The notes under the pieces were generated by a model, which did no database searches, had not been told where the DNA came from, and worked only from the letters and a program-made list of their open reading frames with translations. DNA of 64,000 nucleotides, taken from Tenrec ecaudatus. Its lineage: Eukaryota; Chordata; Mammalia; Afrosoricida; Tenrecidae. The stretch spans positions 73,528,494-73,592,493 of the forward strand of contig NC_134535.1 in the NCBI RefSeq assembly GCF_050624435.1. The letters run 5' to 3'. Below, piece after piece: positions 1 to 10,994 of the stretch; positions within the stretch are counted from its first letter, which is position 1; every line of letters starts with the position of its first letter. The position numbers and the translations under genes were made by a program.

Positions 1-354
1 TGATATACTTACTCATCTAGGTAGTGACCTATATTCTGTATTTGGTCATTTTGTTCAGATATTCCTAAAGGTGTATCTAAGTTATGGCATGTGCAGATTG
101 TCCTGGGCACCATGTGAAGGGGGAGTCACTATGTAGTTTCTATTAACCCAATATGGCCCAAGGGATAGTGGATGGGACAAAGAAGGGTTTTTGCCTGAGG
201 CACAAGTCCCAGAAGATACCAGATGAGGATCAGAATGGCAAATATTTTAAATACTTTAATGTTGTAGTCAGACAAGAGGAGGGAAGACATTTCTGCTGAC
301 ACATCTCCACTATCAACATCAATCTATTTTTAAATTGGAGATTGTGTAACTTAA
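1..354. other. Unassigned AT-rich sequence
   Basis: I recognise no gene, exon or repeat family here. The longest open frame covers about 110 codons on the minus strand from 559, but it runs into the L1 3'-UTR sequence that follows and has no recognisable domain. Confidence 0.4.
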
Positions 355-1060
355 TGTGGTAGTTACATAATTTCATGTCAAGTTGAAGATATATGTAACA
401 ATTTAAATAAGAGCTCACAACCCAGAGAATCCAAGAACAGCAATGGGAGTAGTGATGCCAGGAGGGGAGGGGGAATGGGGGGAAGAAGGAGGAACTGATC
501 ACAATGATCGACACATAGCCACACACCCCACACCTGGGAGGATGAACAACAGAAACCATGGGGGAAGAGCGACAGTGGTTGGTGTAAGATATGAAAATAA
601 TAATAATTTATAATTTATCAGTGAGTCGGAAGATGGGTGGGGAACATTAAAAAAATTAGGGGTGGATTTTAGCCTATCAGTCAGATCACAGCCTGATGGT
701 GGCTCCCTGTGGGTGTGGCCTTCTCATAAGGAGGGTCCTAGGAACCTCCCCTCTCTCTCTGCCTTCACCTTCCTTCTGGTGCACCACTCTGAGCTCGCCC
801 AGAGCCATGGAGACGGGTCCACGGCCACTGGAGCCACAAGATTTCGCACCCACCAGTGAAATTCCTGTATTCTGCATCATTGCATGTGGCTGCGTGAGTC
901 TGAAGAGGGACTTATGGACTAGCATCTGATTCATGGACATGGGTTGGACTGGGCTGACTGGATGTTTTCCTGCTAAACAATTACTTCTTGATATAAAGCT
1001 CTTTCTTACACATATATGAGTGTCTCTGGATTTGTTCCCGAGTCAACCAGGCCTAACGCA
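355..1060 (+). mobile_element. LTR (family A) split by an L1 3' fragment
   Basis: The left end starts TGTGGTAGTTACATAAT and the right end finishes in CCTAACGCA. This is the same layout as the better preserved LTRs at 3,263-3,837 and 13,533-14,091. Shared internal marks include a GGGTGTGGCCTTCTC stretch, CATCATTGCATGTG, and a TATAAAGCTCTTTCTTACAC segment near the 3' end. The middle is replaced by L1 3'-UTR sequence at about 395-655. Matching 5-bp flanks are not visible, so this is an older or edge-decayed copy. Confidence 0.7.
395..655 (+). mobile_element. L1 3'-UTR fragment nested in the LTR
   Basis: It contains the blocks found in other plus-strand L1 tails of this window: a GGGAGGGGGAATGGGG-like run, AACTGATCACAATGATCGAC, GATGAACAACAGAAA and GTGTAAGATATGAAAATAA. 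Compare 5,285-5,660 and 58,645-59,015. The terminal AATAAAATGA tail is missing. It separates the two halves of the surrounding LTR, so it inserted later. Confidence 0.65.
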
Positions 1061-1127
1061 CACAGAGATTACCCTGGCACTTACTCTTACTATGGCCCTG
1101 GTCACTTCAAAAACTAGGGCTCCAAAG

Positions 1128-2215
1128 TTGTTGTTGTTGTTGTTGTTAGATGTCCTCAAGTCAGTTCCATATCTTAGCAATCTTATGAGCAACACGATGA
1201 AACACTGCTGATCCTGTGCCATCCTCATAATGTCCTCACGTTTAAGCCATTCATTGGAGCCACTGTGTCTGTCCATCTTGTCAGCGGTCTTGCTCTTTCT
1301 CACCGCCCTGTTACTTTACCAAGAACAATATCCTTCTTCAGGGACTGGCCTCTCCTGACAAGTCCAAACTGCATGAGACAAAGTCTTCCATCCTTGTCTC
1401 TAGGGAGCATTCTGGCTGTACTCCTTCCAATGCAGATCTGCTCGTTCTTTTGGCAGTCCATGCTACTTTCAGGAGTCTTCACCAGCGTCAGAATTCAAAT
1501 GTATCAATTCTTCATTACTCTTCCTTACTCAATGTCCAGTTTCACACGCCTATGAGGCTACTAAAAATAGCATGGCTTGGATCAGGTGAGCCTTAGTCCT
1601 CAAAGTAACATCGTTTCTTTTCAACACTTTAAAGAAGTCTTGTGCAGCAGTTTACCTAATGCGATGTGCCTTGATCTCTTGACTGCTCCTCCCTGAGCAT
1701 TGACTGTGGATCCAATCAATACGAAGTCCTTGGCAACTTCAACCTTTTCTCCATTTATCATGATGTGACCCACTGGTCCAGTTCGGAGGACTTCAGTTTT
1801 CTTTACTTTAAGTTGTAATCCATCCTGAAAGCTTCAATCCTTGATTTCCAGCAGCAAGGTTGTGTCGTCTGCATATCAAAAATTGTTAATAAGACTTCCT
1901 CCCATCCTGATGCCACATTCTTCTTCATATTATCCGGTTTCTCTGCTTATTTGCGCAGCATACAGACTGAATACGTATGGTGAGAAGCTGCAAGCCTGAT
2001 GCACACCGTTCCCGAGTTTAAACCATGCAGTCTGCCCGTTGTTCTGTTTGCACAACTGCCTCTCCATAGTTGGTTGATATGACCTAGGGTATTGTTCTTG
2101 ACCATCTGCTCTTAGATCTATACTCTCTCCCAAGATGAGAGTACGTATATCTATATGTAAATAGTATCCAAATTTCAGCTCTGACATATCTGATATCAGA
2201 GTTTCGATGTCTAAT
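1128..2215 (-). mobile_element. BovB/RTE-type LINE, 3' part, decayed
   Basis: Read on the minus strand, this region has RTE reverse-transcriptase C-terminal features. Near 2,000-2,060 a WFKLGNGVHQACSFSPYVF segment corresponds to the RTE motif around the QGC and SP residues. Further along come a QKNEQICIGR segment and the conserved tail ending in a (TTG)n run at about 1,128-1,148, which is an (ACA)n tail on the element strand. Stops and frame changes break the reading, so it cannot make protein. RTE elements of this type are known in Afrotheria, ruminants and squamates. A related copy lies at 60,555-61,345. Confidence 0.8.
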
Positions 2216-2576
2216 AACCAGCTAAAACTACCATGTTCAAATCAGAATGCTTAATTTCCATCCCCTGAAACACATCTTTCCCATTCAGTAGCTCCTTCAG
2301 GATAAAGATTTCTTTCCCTGAAATTCCAAATTTAATCTATTAATAAACCTTATGCTTTTTCTCTCCAGAATAAATTTTAGAATCAATTTTTATGTCCATA
2401 TCCACAATTTTCCACTTTAGTCCAAACTTCCTGGCCAATGAAATTCTTGCTTTACTTGCTTCAATAGTGTCTGACTGCACTTTGAATTTCTGGCAGTTCC
2501 TTATCAATGTACAACTACAACAGGTTTTTTTTATTTATATTTTTGCAGAATTTTACTTGCAGGTGATATTAATTAT

Positions 2577-2824
2577 GTTTTAATCATTTTATTGGGGGCT
2601 TGTACAATTCTTATCACAATCCATACATGCATCCATTGTGTCAAGAACATATGTACATTTGTTGCCATCCTCATTCTCAAAACATTTGCCTTTTACTTGA
2701 GCCCTTAATATCTGCTGCTCATTTTCCCCCTCCTTCCCCACTCTCCCTACCTCATGAACCCTTCATCACTCATGATTATTATTATTTTGTCATATATTAC
2801 ACTGTCTGACATCTTCCCCTGAGT
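2577..2824 (-). mobile_element. 5'-truncated L1 3' end with 16-bp target-site duplication
   Basis: The insert starts with GTTTTAATCATTTTATTGGG, the reverse complement of the afrotherian L1 tail, and runs 248 bp into the L1 3' UTR. Perfect copies of AGGTGATATTAATTAT flank it at 2,561-2,576 and 2,825-2,840, the mark of target-primed reverse transcription. The perfect repeats suggest a comparatively recent insertion. Confidence 0.9.
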
Positions 2825-2889
2825 AGGTGATATTAATTATATTGTTTGATGATTACTGCATCGTTTTTTATCACTAAACGAACTAATTT

Positions 2890-3165
2890 TTTACCTGCCT
2901 TCCCTACATCCACCATCCTGTTGACCATCAACAAATGTTTCTTTTACTGTGAAAATCTACGGTGCTTAGTGTGAAAACCTTTCACAGTAAGAGAAACATT
3001 TCTTGATAGATAAAAGAGGTGCTGGTGGAGAGGGAAGAAGGGTAAAAAAATCCTTCCTTGGTTTCTTTTATTATACAATATTGTCTTGTACAATATTTGT
3101 CCATTTTTATTGATATTTCACCCAGAATAATGTCCTCTAAGCTCATCCATGTTATTATTAGGTGG
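2890..3165 (-). mobile_element. Older L1 (L1M-like) 3' end
   Basis: The stretch TTTTTATTGATATTTCACCC followed by AGAATAATGTCCTCTAAGC is the reverse complement of the 3' UTR of ancient mammalian L1 elements. The copy is decayed and its ends are not sharp. Confidence 0.5.
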
Positions 3166-3262
3166 GAAATGCCTCGGTCCTTGGCTTCGCACAAGAAAGA
3201 ATTGACACTGAAGCCTGGTTTGTGATCCAAGTGGGTTTTTATAAAGGAAAGAAGTTACAGGT

Positions 3263-3837
3263 TGTGGTAGTTACATACTCTGGTGTCAATTTGAGAGGAT
3301 TATGAGTGAAGGGGTGGAGTCTGTTCTGTCAATTAAGATATAACCAATGAGGGAGGCCTCTGTGTGGGCATAGCCTTTTCTTGAGAATTCTGGGAACTCC
3401 AATTTTTCTTCCTTGGAGGCAGGAAACATCTTCTCACTCTACTCACTCCCTAGCAGACTCTCTACTGACAAGGCTGACTCCCTGCAAGACATCCCTGTGG
3501 AAAAGCCACATGGACCTACCCTGATGCAGCCCTGGGAACTGGAGAAGCCATGCGGAGTCCCCTGCCAGTGCTGAGATGCTTACAACGCCACTAGATCCAA
3601 AGACTTTCTACCCACAAGCCTGTGTTAGTCCTGCAGTGTCATTGCATGTGTTTCATGAGTCTGAAGAAGATTTTATAGATTGATATCAGACTTATGGGCT
3701 AATATCAGACTTATGCGCTTGGACTGGACCGGGTTGGGATGCTTTCTTAATGTAAAATTACCCTTTAGATAAAACTCTCTCTTATACACATATGAGTTTC
3801 TATGGATTTGTTTCTCTAGTCTACCTGGACTAACACA
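3263..3837 (+). mobile_element. Solo LTR (family A), 5-bp TSD
   Basis: The 575-bp element begins TGTGGTAGTTACATACTC and ends GGACTAACACA, so it has TG...CA termini. Identical CAGGT copies flank it at 3,258-3,262 and 3,838-3,842. TG/CA ends with a 5-bp duplication fit an endogenous-retrovirus LTR, most likely class III/MaLR-like. No internal retroviral region is attached, so it is a solo LTR. I cannot name the subfamily. Confidence 0.85.
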
Positions 3838-5280
3838 CAGGTTTTACAGTTAACTGAACACTGTACTGCATCCCCACACAAGTGGGACCTGAAGGCTGAG
3901 AACGAGAGGCCACAGCACGGCCACGCAGAACGACGGAGGAGCAGCTGGAAAAGAAGGAGGTGGTCTCCAGGCTCTGGCCTTTTGGGGGCTTTCTGCTGAG
4001 AGGTGTGGTTGATGGTGTTGGTTGACTCCATTGGCTGAATTAAGCCCACCTGGCCTAGATTGGGCCATTCCAGGTGGACCGCACCCCCCCACCACCACCA
4101 CCACCTGGCTCAGGGCCTGAATTGGTGCATGCCCAGTGGACACCCTGGTCCCTGTTCTGCTACCTAACATTTCCCCACTGAAGGAGTATGGACCCAAATC
4201 TTTGGGGAACTGGGTGATGACATCTCAGGCTGCTTTCTGCTGGTGAAAGGGGGCACAAAGTGGGGCTTTGGGTCCACGCCTTTTCTACTTTGTTGGCAGG
4301 GCTGACCACTCAGGGCCCACGAGGGATGAGGAGCTGGTGAGCCTGGGGATGGCACCCTTGGCTCAGTGACCATGGTAACCTGAAAACTTCTGGAAGAACT
4401 AAAACAGGTGGACAGTTTAGGTGAGACCAGGGTAAGCTCTGAGATAGCAGTGCCCTTGGAGGTGGGGGTCAGTGTCACGGGAAGTTTAGAAAAGAAATCT
4501 GAGGACTGACAGGGATGGAGTCAGTTGACTTTGAACACAGGAATAGTGTACAAGCATTTCCTGGCTTGGAGACTGTGGTGGGTCTGAGGTAGGGTTTTCT
4601 GTGGAGCTCTTCTCTGTCCTGGGGGACAGAGAAACACCCCCAACAGCTCTCAGGGGTGCTTGTCTGTATGCTCTGCTTCTGCGGGGTCTGGGTGCAATGG
4701 TTTCCACAGTGTCACCCGTGAATGGTGCCCAAGGTCAGGGGAGAAGCTGAGGACAGGATACAACGGGGGACAGACCCTGATACTCATCTAGAAAACAAAA
4801 CAGCAGAGAAGGCCGGAGGGCTCAATGTCTCGAGGTCAGTGATTGCAGTTTCAGCACTCGCCACTAGGGTGCCATGACACTGGGGCCTCAAGCAGGTGCC
4901 CCTGCCCAATGGAGGGGCCAGGGACCCAGTCTCTGCCAGCAAATTGGTCCTGACTGTGTTCTAGACAGCAAGCAATGGCCACAGGTTTGAGGGACTGTCC
5001 AAGGCCTACGGAGGGACCTACTGGCACGAGTATTTCTCCGGACCTCTGAAGGCGAGACCAGTGCTTGGAGTGATCCCCAATTGTCTTCAAAAGTGTCCAC
5101 TGGCATGAAGGGGAGGAGAGCCCCGTCACTTGGCTCAGGGAGTATTCTAAAGACATCGGGGTCCTTGGCTGGACACATACTGTCCCAGTGGAGCTGTACC
5201 AGGAACGTGCTGAAGGTGGTGTTGCTGAAAGGCCTTTGGAAACGAAACTTAGCAGTTACTTAGGGGACAGATAAATGCCT
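3838..5280. other. GC-rich unassigned stretch, no repeat recognised
   Basis: About 1.4 kb of GC-rich, CpG-poor DNA unlike its AT-rich surroundings. It begins right after the solo LTR duplication and ends at an L1 3' tail. Overlapping open frames of 70-115 codons exist on the minus strand, for example at 4,164-4,478 and 4,888-5,178, but none carries a domain I recognise. A (CCA)n run lies near 4,087-4,106. It could be an old retrocopy, the internal part of an unfamiliar repeat, or unique DNA. Confidence 0.35.
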
Positions 5281-5284
5281 CAGC

Positions 5285-5660
5285 AACAGTAATGGGTGCA
5301 GCGATACCGTGAGGGCAGGGAGAAGGGCAGGGGAGAGTGGGGAGAAAGGGGGAACCGGCTGCAATCATCGACATATAACCCCACCAGCCCAAGGGGATGA
5401 ACAACAGAAATGTGAGTGAAAGGAGGCAGCGAATGGTGTAAGATATAAAAATAACAATCATTTATCATTTATCAAGGGTTCACAAAGGTGGGGGAGGGAG
5501 GAGAAAACTAAGAGCTGATACCAAAGGCTCAAGTAGAAAGGAAATGTTTTGAAAATTCTGATAGCCACATATGTACAAATGGGCTTGATAAAATTGGTGT
5601 GTGGATTTTTATAAGAGGTGTAAGAGCCCCCAAATAAAATGATTTCTAAAAAAAGAAGGA
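5285..5660 (+). mobile_element. L1 3' UTR and tail
   Basis: The copy includes GATGAACAACAGAAATG, GGTGTAAGATATAAAAATAA, AGCTGATACCAAAGG, ATATGTACAAATGGGCTTGA and the terminal GAGCCCCCAAATAAAATGAT followed by an A-rich tail. This is the afrotherian L1 3' end in sense orientation. Confidence 0.8.
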
Positions 5661-5739
5661 GACACTGATCTCGGTCCTCTGGTCTCTGGGTCCTGGGGAC
5701 TGATGGTCATGTGGTCTTTTAGTTCACTGAACAACAGTT

Positions 5740-6335
5740 TGTGAATGTCTATGATTGTCGTCATCATTATTTCCTCCGGACAGGCAAAGAGCAGCAGTTT
5801 CACCTTAGATGGCTGCTCACAAACTTTTACGACCTCAGTTGGATGGAGAACATTGTCTTTGTAGACTCTGCTCTGTCGATTGCCCTTAGTGTCATTAGAG
5901 ACTGTGGTCCTGGGCTCCTATACCCTGTACCTCACTCCCTCAAGGGGTTGGTAAGTTTCCGTAACTTTGTCTCTTCTATGCTGCACCACATTCACGGGTA
6001 TATTTGTAGTAAAGGCAAATGCACGTGTACAAACATATGTCCCCACTGTGCCTCCTACAGCCATTCAGTCTGCATGTCTATACAGGCAGCTGTTTGTGGA
6101 TCACTGTTACTGGGGGGTTGTGTACAGAACAGCATTTGCCTCTGTTGCCTTTAACTCTTGGACTCTCCCCAGTGTCTCCCCCCGCCTCTGTCATTTTGGG
6201 CTGACCTCCCCCGCCCCCCCGATTGTATATCAACTTTCCTTTCACCCCAGTCAACAGATAGACAACTTCTGCCCAGTAATTTAACCTCCTTTCCCTTCCC
6301 ACACCTGGTAACCAGCAAATAATATTTTTTATGTT
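5740..6335. other. Unassigned sequence
   Basis: An open frame of 137 codons occurs on the plus strand at 5,741-6,154, without a recognisable domain. The T-rich, cysteine-heavy translation and the adjoining L1 sequence suggest repeat-derived DNA (possibly an old L1 3' UTR) rather than a gene. Confidence 0.3.
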
Positions 6336-6339
6336 GAAA

Positions 6340-6770
6340 TAATGTTTCTTTTCACGTGCAAAGTTTTTCTTGACTTTTAATAATAATGGTCCTGTAGAAC
6401 ATTTGTCCTTCTGTGATTGACTAATTTCACTCAGCACACTGTCCTCCATGTTATAAGGTGTTCCGTAGATTCATCATATCTCTTTAATACTTTGTGTGTG
6501 CCGTGGCTTGATTAGTCCCTCGCCCTTTGATGGGCATTTAAGTTATTTCCATCGCTTTGCTATTGTGAATAGTGCTGCAAAGAGTATCGTGCTCATATAT
6601 CTATTCATGTCACGGCTCTTGTTTCTCTAGGATAGATATCAACCAGTGGGATTACTGGATCCTATAGCATTTCTATTTCCAAATTCTGAAGGCCATGCCA
6701 TTTTCCACAGGGGCTACATTATTTTGCAGGCCCACCAGTAGAGCGTGAGGAAATGTCAGCACTCGGTGGG
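6340..6770 (-). mobile_element. Ancient L1 (L1M-like) 3' UTR
   Basis: Marker phrases are TTGCTATTGTGAATAGTGCT, GTGGGATTACTGGATC, and CCATGCCATTTTCCACAGGG followed by CCCACCAGTAGAG. These are the reverse complement of the widespread old mammalian L1 3' UTR. Confidence 0.7.
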
Positions 6771-7379
6771 GTCACCTTTCCTTGGAGTGGACACAAATAT
6801 GGATGTCTTCCAACCCACGGGCAAGGTCTTCTAAATTTCTTGACATAAACAAGTGGGTGTATTTAGCACTTGCTAAAACATGTTTATTGGCATTCCATCG
6901 GCTACAGGAGCCTCATTTTTCAATCAATAGCTTGAGTGAAGTCTGGTTTCTTCCTTCGCTGCGCCAATTCTTGATCAGCTGTTACTTCCTGAAATGGTGG
7001 AATGTCAACCAACTCTTTTTAGAACAGTGACTCTGCATGGTCTCCATCTTCTTTTGATGGATGGATGAAAAATAATTTTGCATCATTCAGTTTTTGCTAA
7101 CAGACTATTGTAACTCAAGACTTGGATTTATTTTTTTTTTCCTCAGTTCTTTCTGATTGAAAATACGGAGTGTGTTCCTTTACCATCTCCAGGCACTCTG
7201 AAATCTTCTGTTGAGTTCCATAAAATCAACCACATTGCCCTAATTTGATGTTTATAGGTTCTTTGCTTGCTAAGTTCTTATCGCCTTCAGCCCCTCTGGA
7301 AAGCGGGCTCTAGGAGACCTAGGACAGCATTCCCCGTGTTGATTACTCTCCCGATGCCTAAAATGGCCCTGACCCAGAA

Positions 7380-7500
7380 TCCAAAACCAAACCAAATCAG
7401 TTGCCCTTGAGTTTATTCCAACTCATGTCACTGCGCAGGCCTTTTGTTGGCTGTCCTCTTTCTAAAATAGATCTCCAAGTCTGTATATTTCATTTTAGTA
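7380..7500 (-). repeat. Degenerate AfroSINE fragment
   Basis: AACCAAACCAAATCAGTTGC followed by TTGAGTTTATTCCAACTCAT resembles the minus-strand start of AfroSINE. The rest has decayed beyond confident alignment. Confidence 0.4.
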
Positions 7501-7712
7501 TGTACACAGAGCCACACAAAAGAGAAGCCTATTGAATCAGAGGTACACTGAATTAGAATTTCCAGAAATTCGCCTAACCTGGAGAGCAACTAGCTACGTA
7601 CAACCACTGATCAGCTGCCGCCAGTCGGTAAGGACCCGCACGGAGAGGTACTCCGCCGGCTGTTTAAGGGCCGATTCTTTTTCCTTCAGAAATATAGGGT
7701 GGGGGTAGAAAT

Positions 7713-7787
7713 GGGGTGTTCAGAAAGTTCATGGAAAATTTTCATTATCTTTTAATTCTATGTTTCCAGAAACTTTTTGAAAACCCC
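7713..7787. mobile_element. Short palindromic MITE (mariner-like)
   Basis: A 75-bp element starts GGGGTGTTCAGAAAGTTCAT and ends with the near inverted repeat (ACTTTTTGAAAACCCC). By eye about 21 of 25 terminal bases pair. Related arms occur at about 37,537, 43,390 and 45,110. I cannot assign the family with certainty. Confidence 0.55.
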
Positions 7788-7789
7788 GT

Positions 7790-8610
7790 GTAGATTACCA
7801 GAACTTTGGGTAGACCAGGCATCCCATGGTGGCACCATGTTCATGTACCTGGCTGCTAACATGTGAGGAGATTCGAACCCTTTGTCTTAAAACAAGCAAC
7901 CCCCTAAGTGAGGTGTCAACTAAGTCCACATGGAACAAGCACACTAGTCTGTGTGATCCAAGAATTGTAAACAGTAAAATTCAACTCTAAGGAGAGAATT
8001 ACATCAGCTCTTAAGTTGTGAACACCTGGTTTGCAGTCTATGAATGGCAATAGAAGCCCCCAGTCCATGTGCAGGGTTACAGAGTGGAAGAAGCCTCAGG
8101 TAACTCCCCTCCGAACAAAGTCCAGGGATGTGAGGAACCTTGCTGTCAGGCAGAGTGCGCCGTAAAGTGGATGGTGGCAGATAGAGTTAGGTTAAAATGT
8201 AATAATACCTTATTTGATCTCTCTTTTGACCCATTTTGAAGTTGTTACTGTTTTGAATAGTTTCTGATTTCTTTTTGATTGAGAGTTTTCTACGTTTTGT
8301 CTCGTCATCCTGATTGATTTTGTTTGCTTGCTTGCTTGCTGTTTGTGTTTAGTGTTATTTTCCGTACATGAAATCCGGGACAGGTAGGTTTATGAAGACA
8401 GTGATTGGGTTGACAATTGCGCAGAGGCAAGGCAGGGGCAAGTGGGGGAGGGGCAGCTACCAAGGAGCATGAGAAGAGCACGGTCTGAAATTGATTGTGG
8501 CGGTGACCGCACAAAGTGCTTAATATGATGGAATGGTTAAATTGCAGGATGTGTGAAGTATATGCCGATAAAACTACTAAGAAAAAAATAAAATAGATCT
8601 GCAGACATTT
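7790..8610 (+). mobile_element. L1 3' UTR, older copy
   Basis: It carries CAACTAAGTCCACATGGAAC, seen also at about 33,838, then a region matching the 3' UTR at 34,680-35,060. That ends in TGAAATTGATTGTGGCGGTG and an A-rich AAAAAAATAAAATAG tail. It contains a short (TTGC)n run near 8,322-8,342. Confidence 0.6.
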
Positions 8611-8694
8611 CTTCTGAGGTGCCCCAGGGTGCATTTGAACCTCGAACCTTAGAGTTAGCAACCAAGCACTTAACTATTTGCAACCCCTGACAGA

Positions 8695-9305
8695 TTGTGA
8701 TTGATTTGGGGTCAACTTGGCTAGGTGAGGGTTCTCAGTGGTTGACAATTACGGCTTTAGTAATATCCCACGGTGTTATGCAACAATCGCTCCATAATGG
8801 GATCCACTTTAAGCAGCCAAAAAGTTTTAAGATTAGGGAGGCATGCGACTCCGTATTCAGGTCTCAATCCAATGCGATTGAAGGGACATTCCTGGAGGAA
8901 TGGCCTAGTTCTGGTGCACTGGGGAAGCTGCTGTGCTCTTTTCTGGGTCTGCATCCAGAATCTAGCTCATGAACCTCTGGTTCTTTGGGCTTGAGCTAAT
9001 GGCCTGCCATATTACCTGCTGGTTCCATTGGTGGCCTACCATCTGACCTGCCAACTTTGGGTTCATTTGCCTCTCCAGGCATTTCTGCAGCCTATGATGT
9101 TCCTGATCACCCTGGGCTCATCAGTCCCTAAAGCTACACCAGTCAGGAGAAGCCTCCAACTTCATATCTGACCCACAAACTTAGAGATGGACTGGACTCA
9201 CCTCTTCCGATGAGCCATTTTCTTGATACAAATTTCTCCTTGACACAGACACAAACATATGTAAGCATCGCTGGTGTTGTGTCCTTAGCGAGCCAGCCTA
9301 AGGTA
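8695..9305 (+). mobile_element. LTR-like repeat (family B)
   Basis: It shares CTCTGGTTCTTTGGGCTTGA, CTGCCAACTT and the terminal GAGCCATTTTCTTGATACAA with 41,640-42,520, so the two belong to one family. The GAGCCATTTCCTTAAATAAA-type end resembles MaLR LTR 3' ends. No 5-bp duplication was located. Confidence 0.45.
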
Positions 9306-9309
9306 CACA

Positions 9310-10489
9310 TAAAAGGTACTAAATAAATATTTGTTGATAAAAATGAATATAAATGTTAAAGAAAGGTTTTTAGTTAATTGTCAGCCTGAGGATGACTATA
9401 AGCTGGAATTACAGTTGTTAAGAATATTGATCTGTTCTAAACAAGTGATGACAGAGTCCCAAATTGCCCTAAGATGTTTACATTAGATCTGTGACTTGTT
9501 GGTGCTACAGGAAGAGATTGCAGCCAACAATTTGCAGACTCAACTACTTTTGTTTTGTATTTGCAATTGCTTAATGTAGGAAGCAGGTCTTAAGGGATGA
9601 ATTGGACTCTGTTCTCCAGGGCCCCACAGTGTGTTTTTATGAAATAAAGAGATACTGCAATAAAAAGGTTGCTATGAATGCCCATTTGGACCGAGACGTG
9701 TATTATCTCATTTATAGTATTAGATGTGTCACGTTCCCTGAAGGAACTATCCAACAGTAATGTCATCATTCACTTTCTATCTTACATGAAAAAAAATTCC
9801 CATGTGGACATTCTCTGCAATTTCTATTGAGTTTGTAGTTCCATTGCAAGCACTTTTTCAGAAATGTCCATTATTTTTTCAATATTAAAGCAAATCTCAT
9901 AAGGGGGATTAAGGATTAGGTGTTATCAATGTAAAGAGAAAATAATCAGTCTTAATCATGACTGCATTATGTGAAAAAATGACTTCTTTTCATTGGATTT
10001 TGGTTTAAACCATTATACTGAAATTGGCTTCTGAAAAGTTGTCTCAGGTAACTTATTTATAGTCATGCTGTGGAAAAACACAATTTGCTATCAGTATCCT
10101 ATTATTTCTACCCTGCTCAGTTGTTTGTGACCTGAATAAATAAACCCAGGTGGTTTAATAGGATGAGAATGCTGCTGAGTTATGTAGAAGGAAAGAGAAA
10201 ACCTCTCGTTTATTCTCTCCAAGAAGATGAGGCAGACGAGATGGAGCTATAACTCGTCAGACTCTGAAAGGATGACCGAGAGCCCAGAGCCTTTCTCTGT
10301 GGAGCTCTGCTTCAGAGCTGCATGGCCAGAAGGAAGGAATGGGGCCACTGCCGTCCTGCATTCAAAAAGAATCAAAAGTACATGGGTGGGTGTGCTTTCT
10401 CACAGCACCCCTAAAGGATAGAGTTAAACTGCCTCTGTGGGTTTCCAAGACGGGGGGCTTGCATTGGACTTTTACATTTGTGTAGGGGA
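9310..10489. other. Unassigned, mostly AT-rich
   Basis: No exon, RNA gene or repeat recognised. A 64-codon open frame at 10,227-10,421 on the plus strand has no domain and I do not call it. Confidence 0.4.
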
Positions 10490-10665
10490 TGACCTTTTTT
10501 TAACAGTCTTATTGACATCTAATTCACGTGCCATAAAATGCAGTGGTTTTAATCTACGTAAAAAGAGCTGTGCTATCATCACAATTCATTTTAGAACATT
10601 TTCTTCCTTGTTATGAGCTCCCCATTTCCCCCCAACCTCCCCTGCCATAACTCTAAGAAATTCTT
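10490..10665 (-). mobile_element. Ancient L1 3' end
   Basis: TTATTGACATCTAATTCACG, AAAATGCAGTGGTTTTAATC and ATCATCACAATTCATTTTAG are the reverse complement of old L1M 3' UTR sequence. Confidence 0.65.
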
Positions 10666-10689
10666 TTTTTTTTTTAGTAGAAAGATCTT

Positions 10690-10940
10690 TTTTTTAAATT
10701 TTTTTTATTTTAACAATTTATTGGGGCTCATACAATTCTTTTCACAGTTCATATATATACATACATCAATTGTATAAAGCACATCTGTACAGTCTTTGCC
10801 CTAATCATTTTTTTCTCTTTTCTTCTTTTACATTTTATTAGGGACTCATACAACTCTTACCACAATCCATACATATACATACATCAATTGTATAAAGCAC
10901 ATCCATACATTCCCTGCCCCAATCATTCTCAAGAAGAAAT
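10690..10940 (-). mobile_element. L1 3' end with head-to-tail dimer of the terminal module
   Basis: Two consecutive copies of the terminal module lie in the same orientation. Each starts with an ATTTATTGGGG- or TTTATTAGGGA-type block and continues through CAATTGTATAAAGCACATC. They are joined by a pyrimidine-rich linker, CATTTTTTTCTCTTTTCTTC. The same dimer with nearly the same linker is at 33,990-34,230. Confidence 0.75.
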
Positions 10941-10994
10941 TCTTATTCTAGGTACTGTCTCTGTATTTATTTTCCTCATCTGGATTTCTTTCTT

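Noticed and set aside
5741-6154. 137-codon plus-strand frame
   Set aside because: It lies in repeat-like T-rich DNA next to L1 sequence; cysteine-rich and without a domain.
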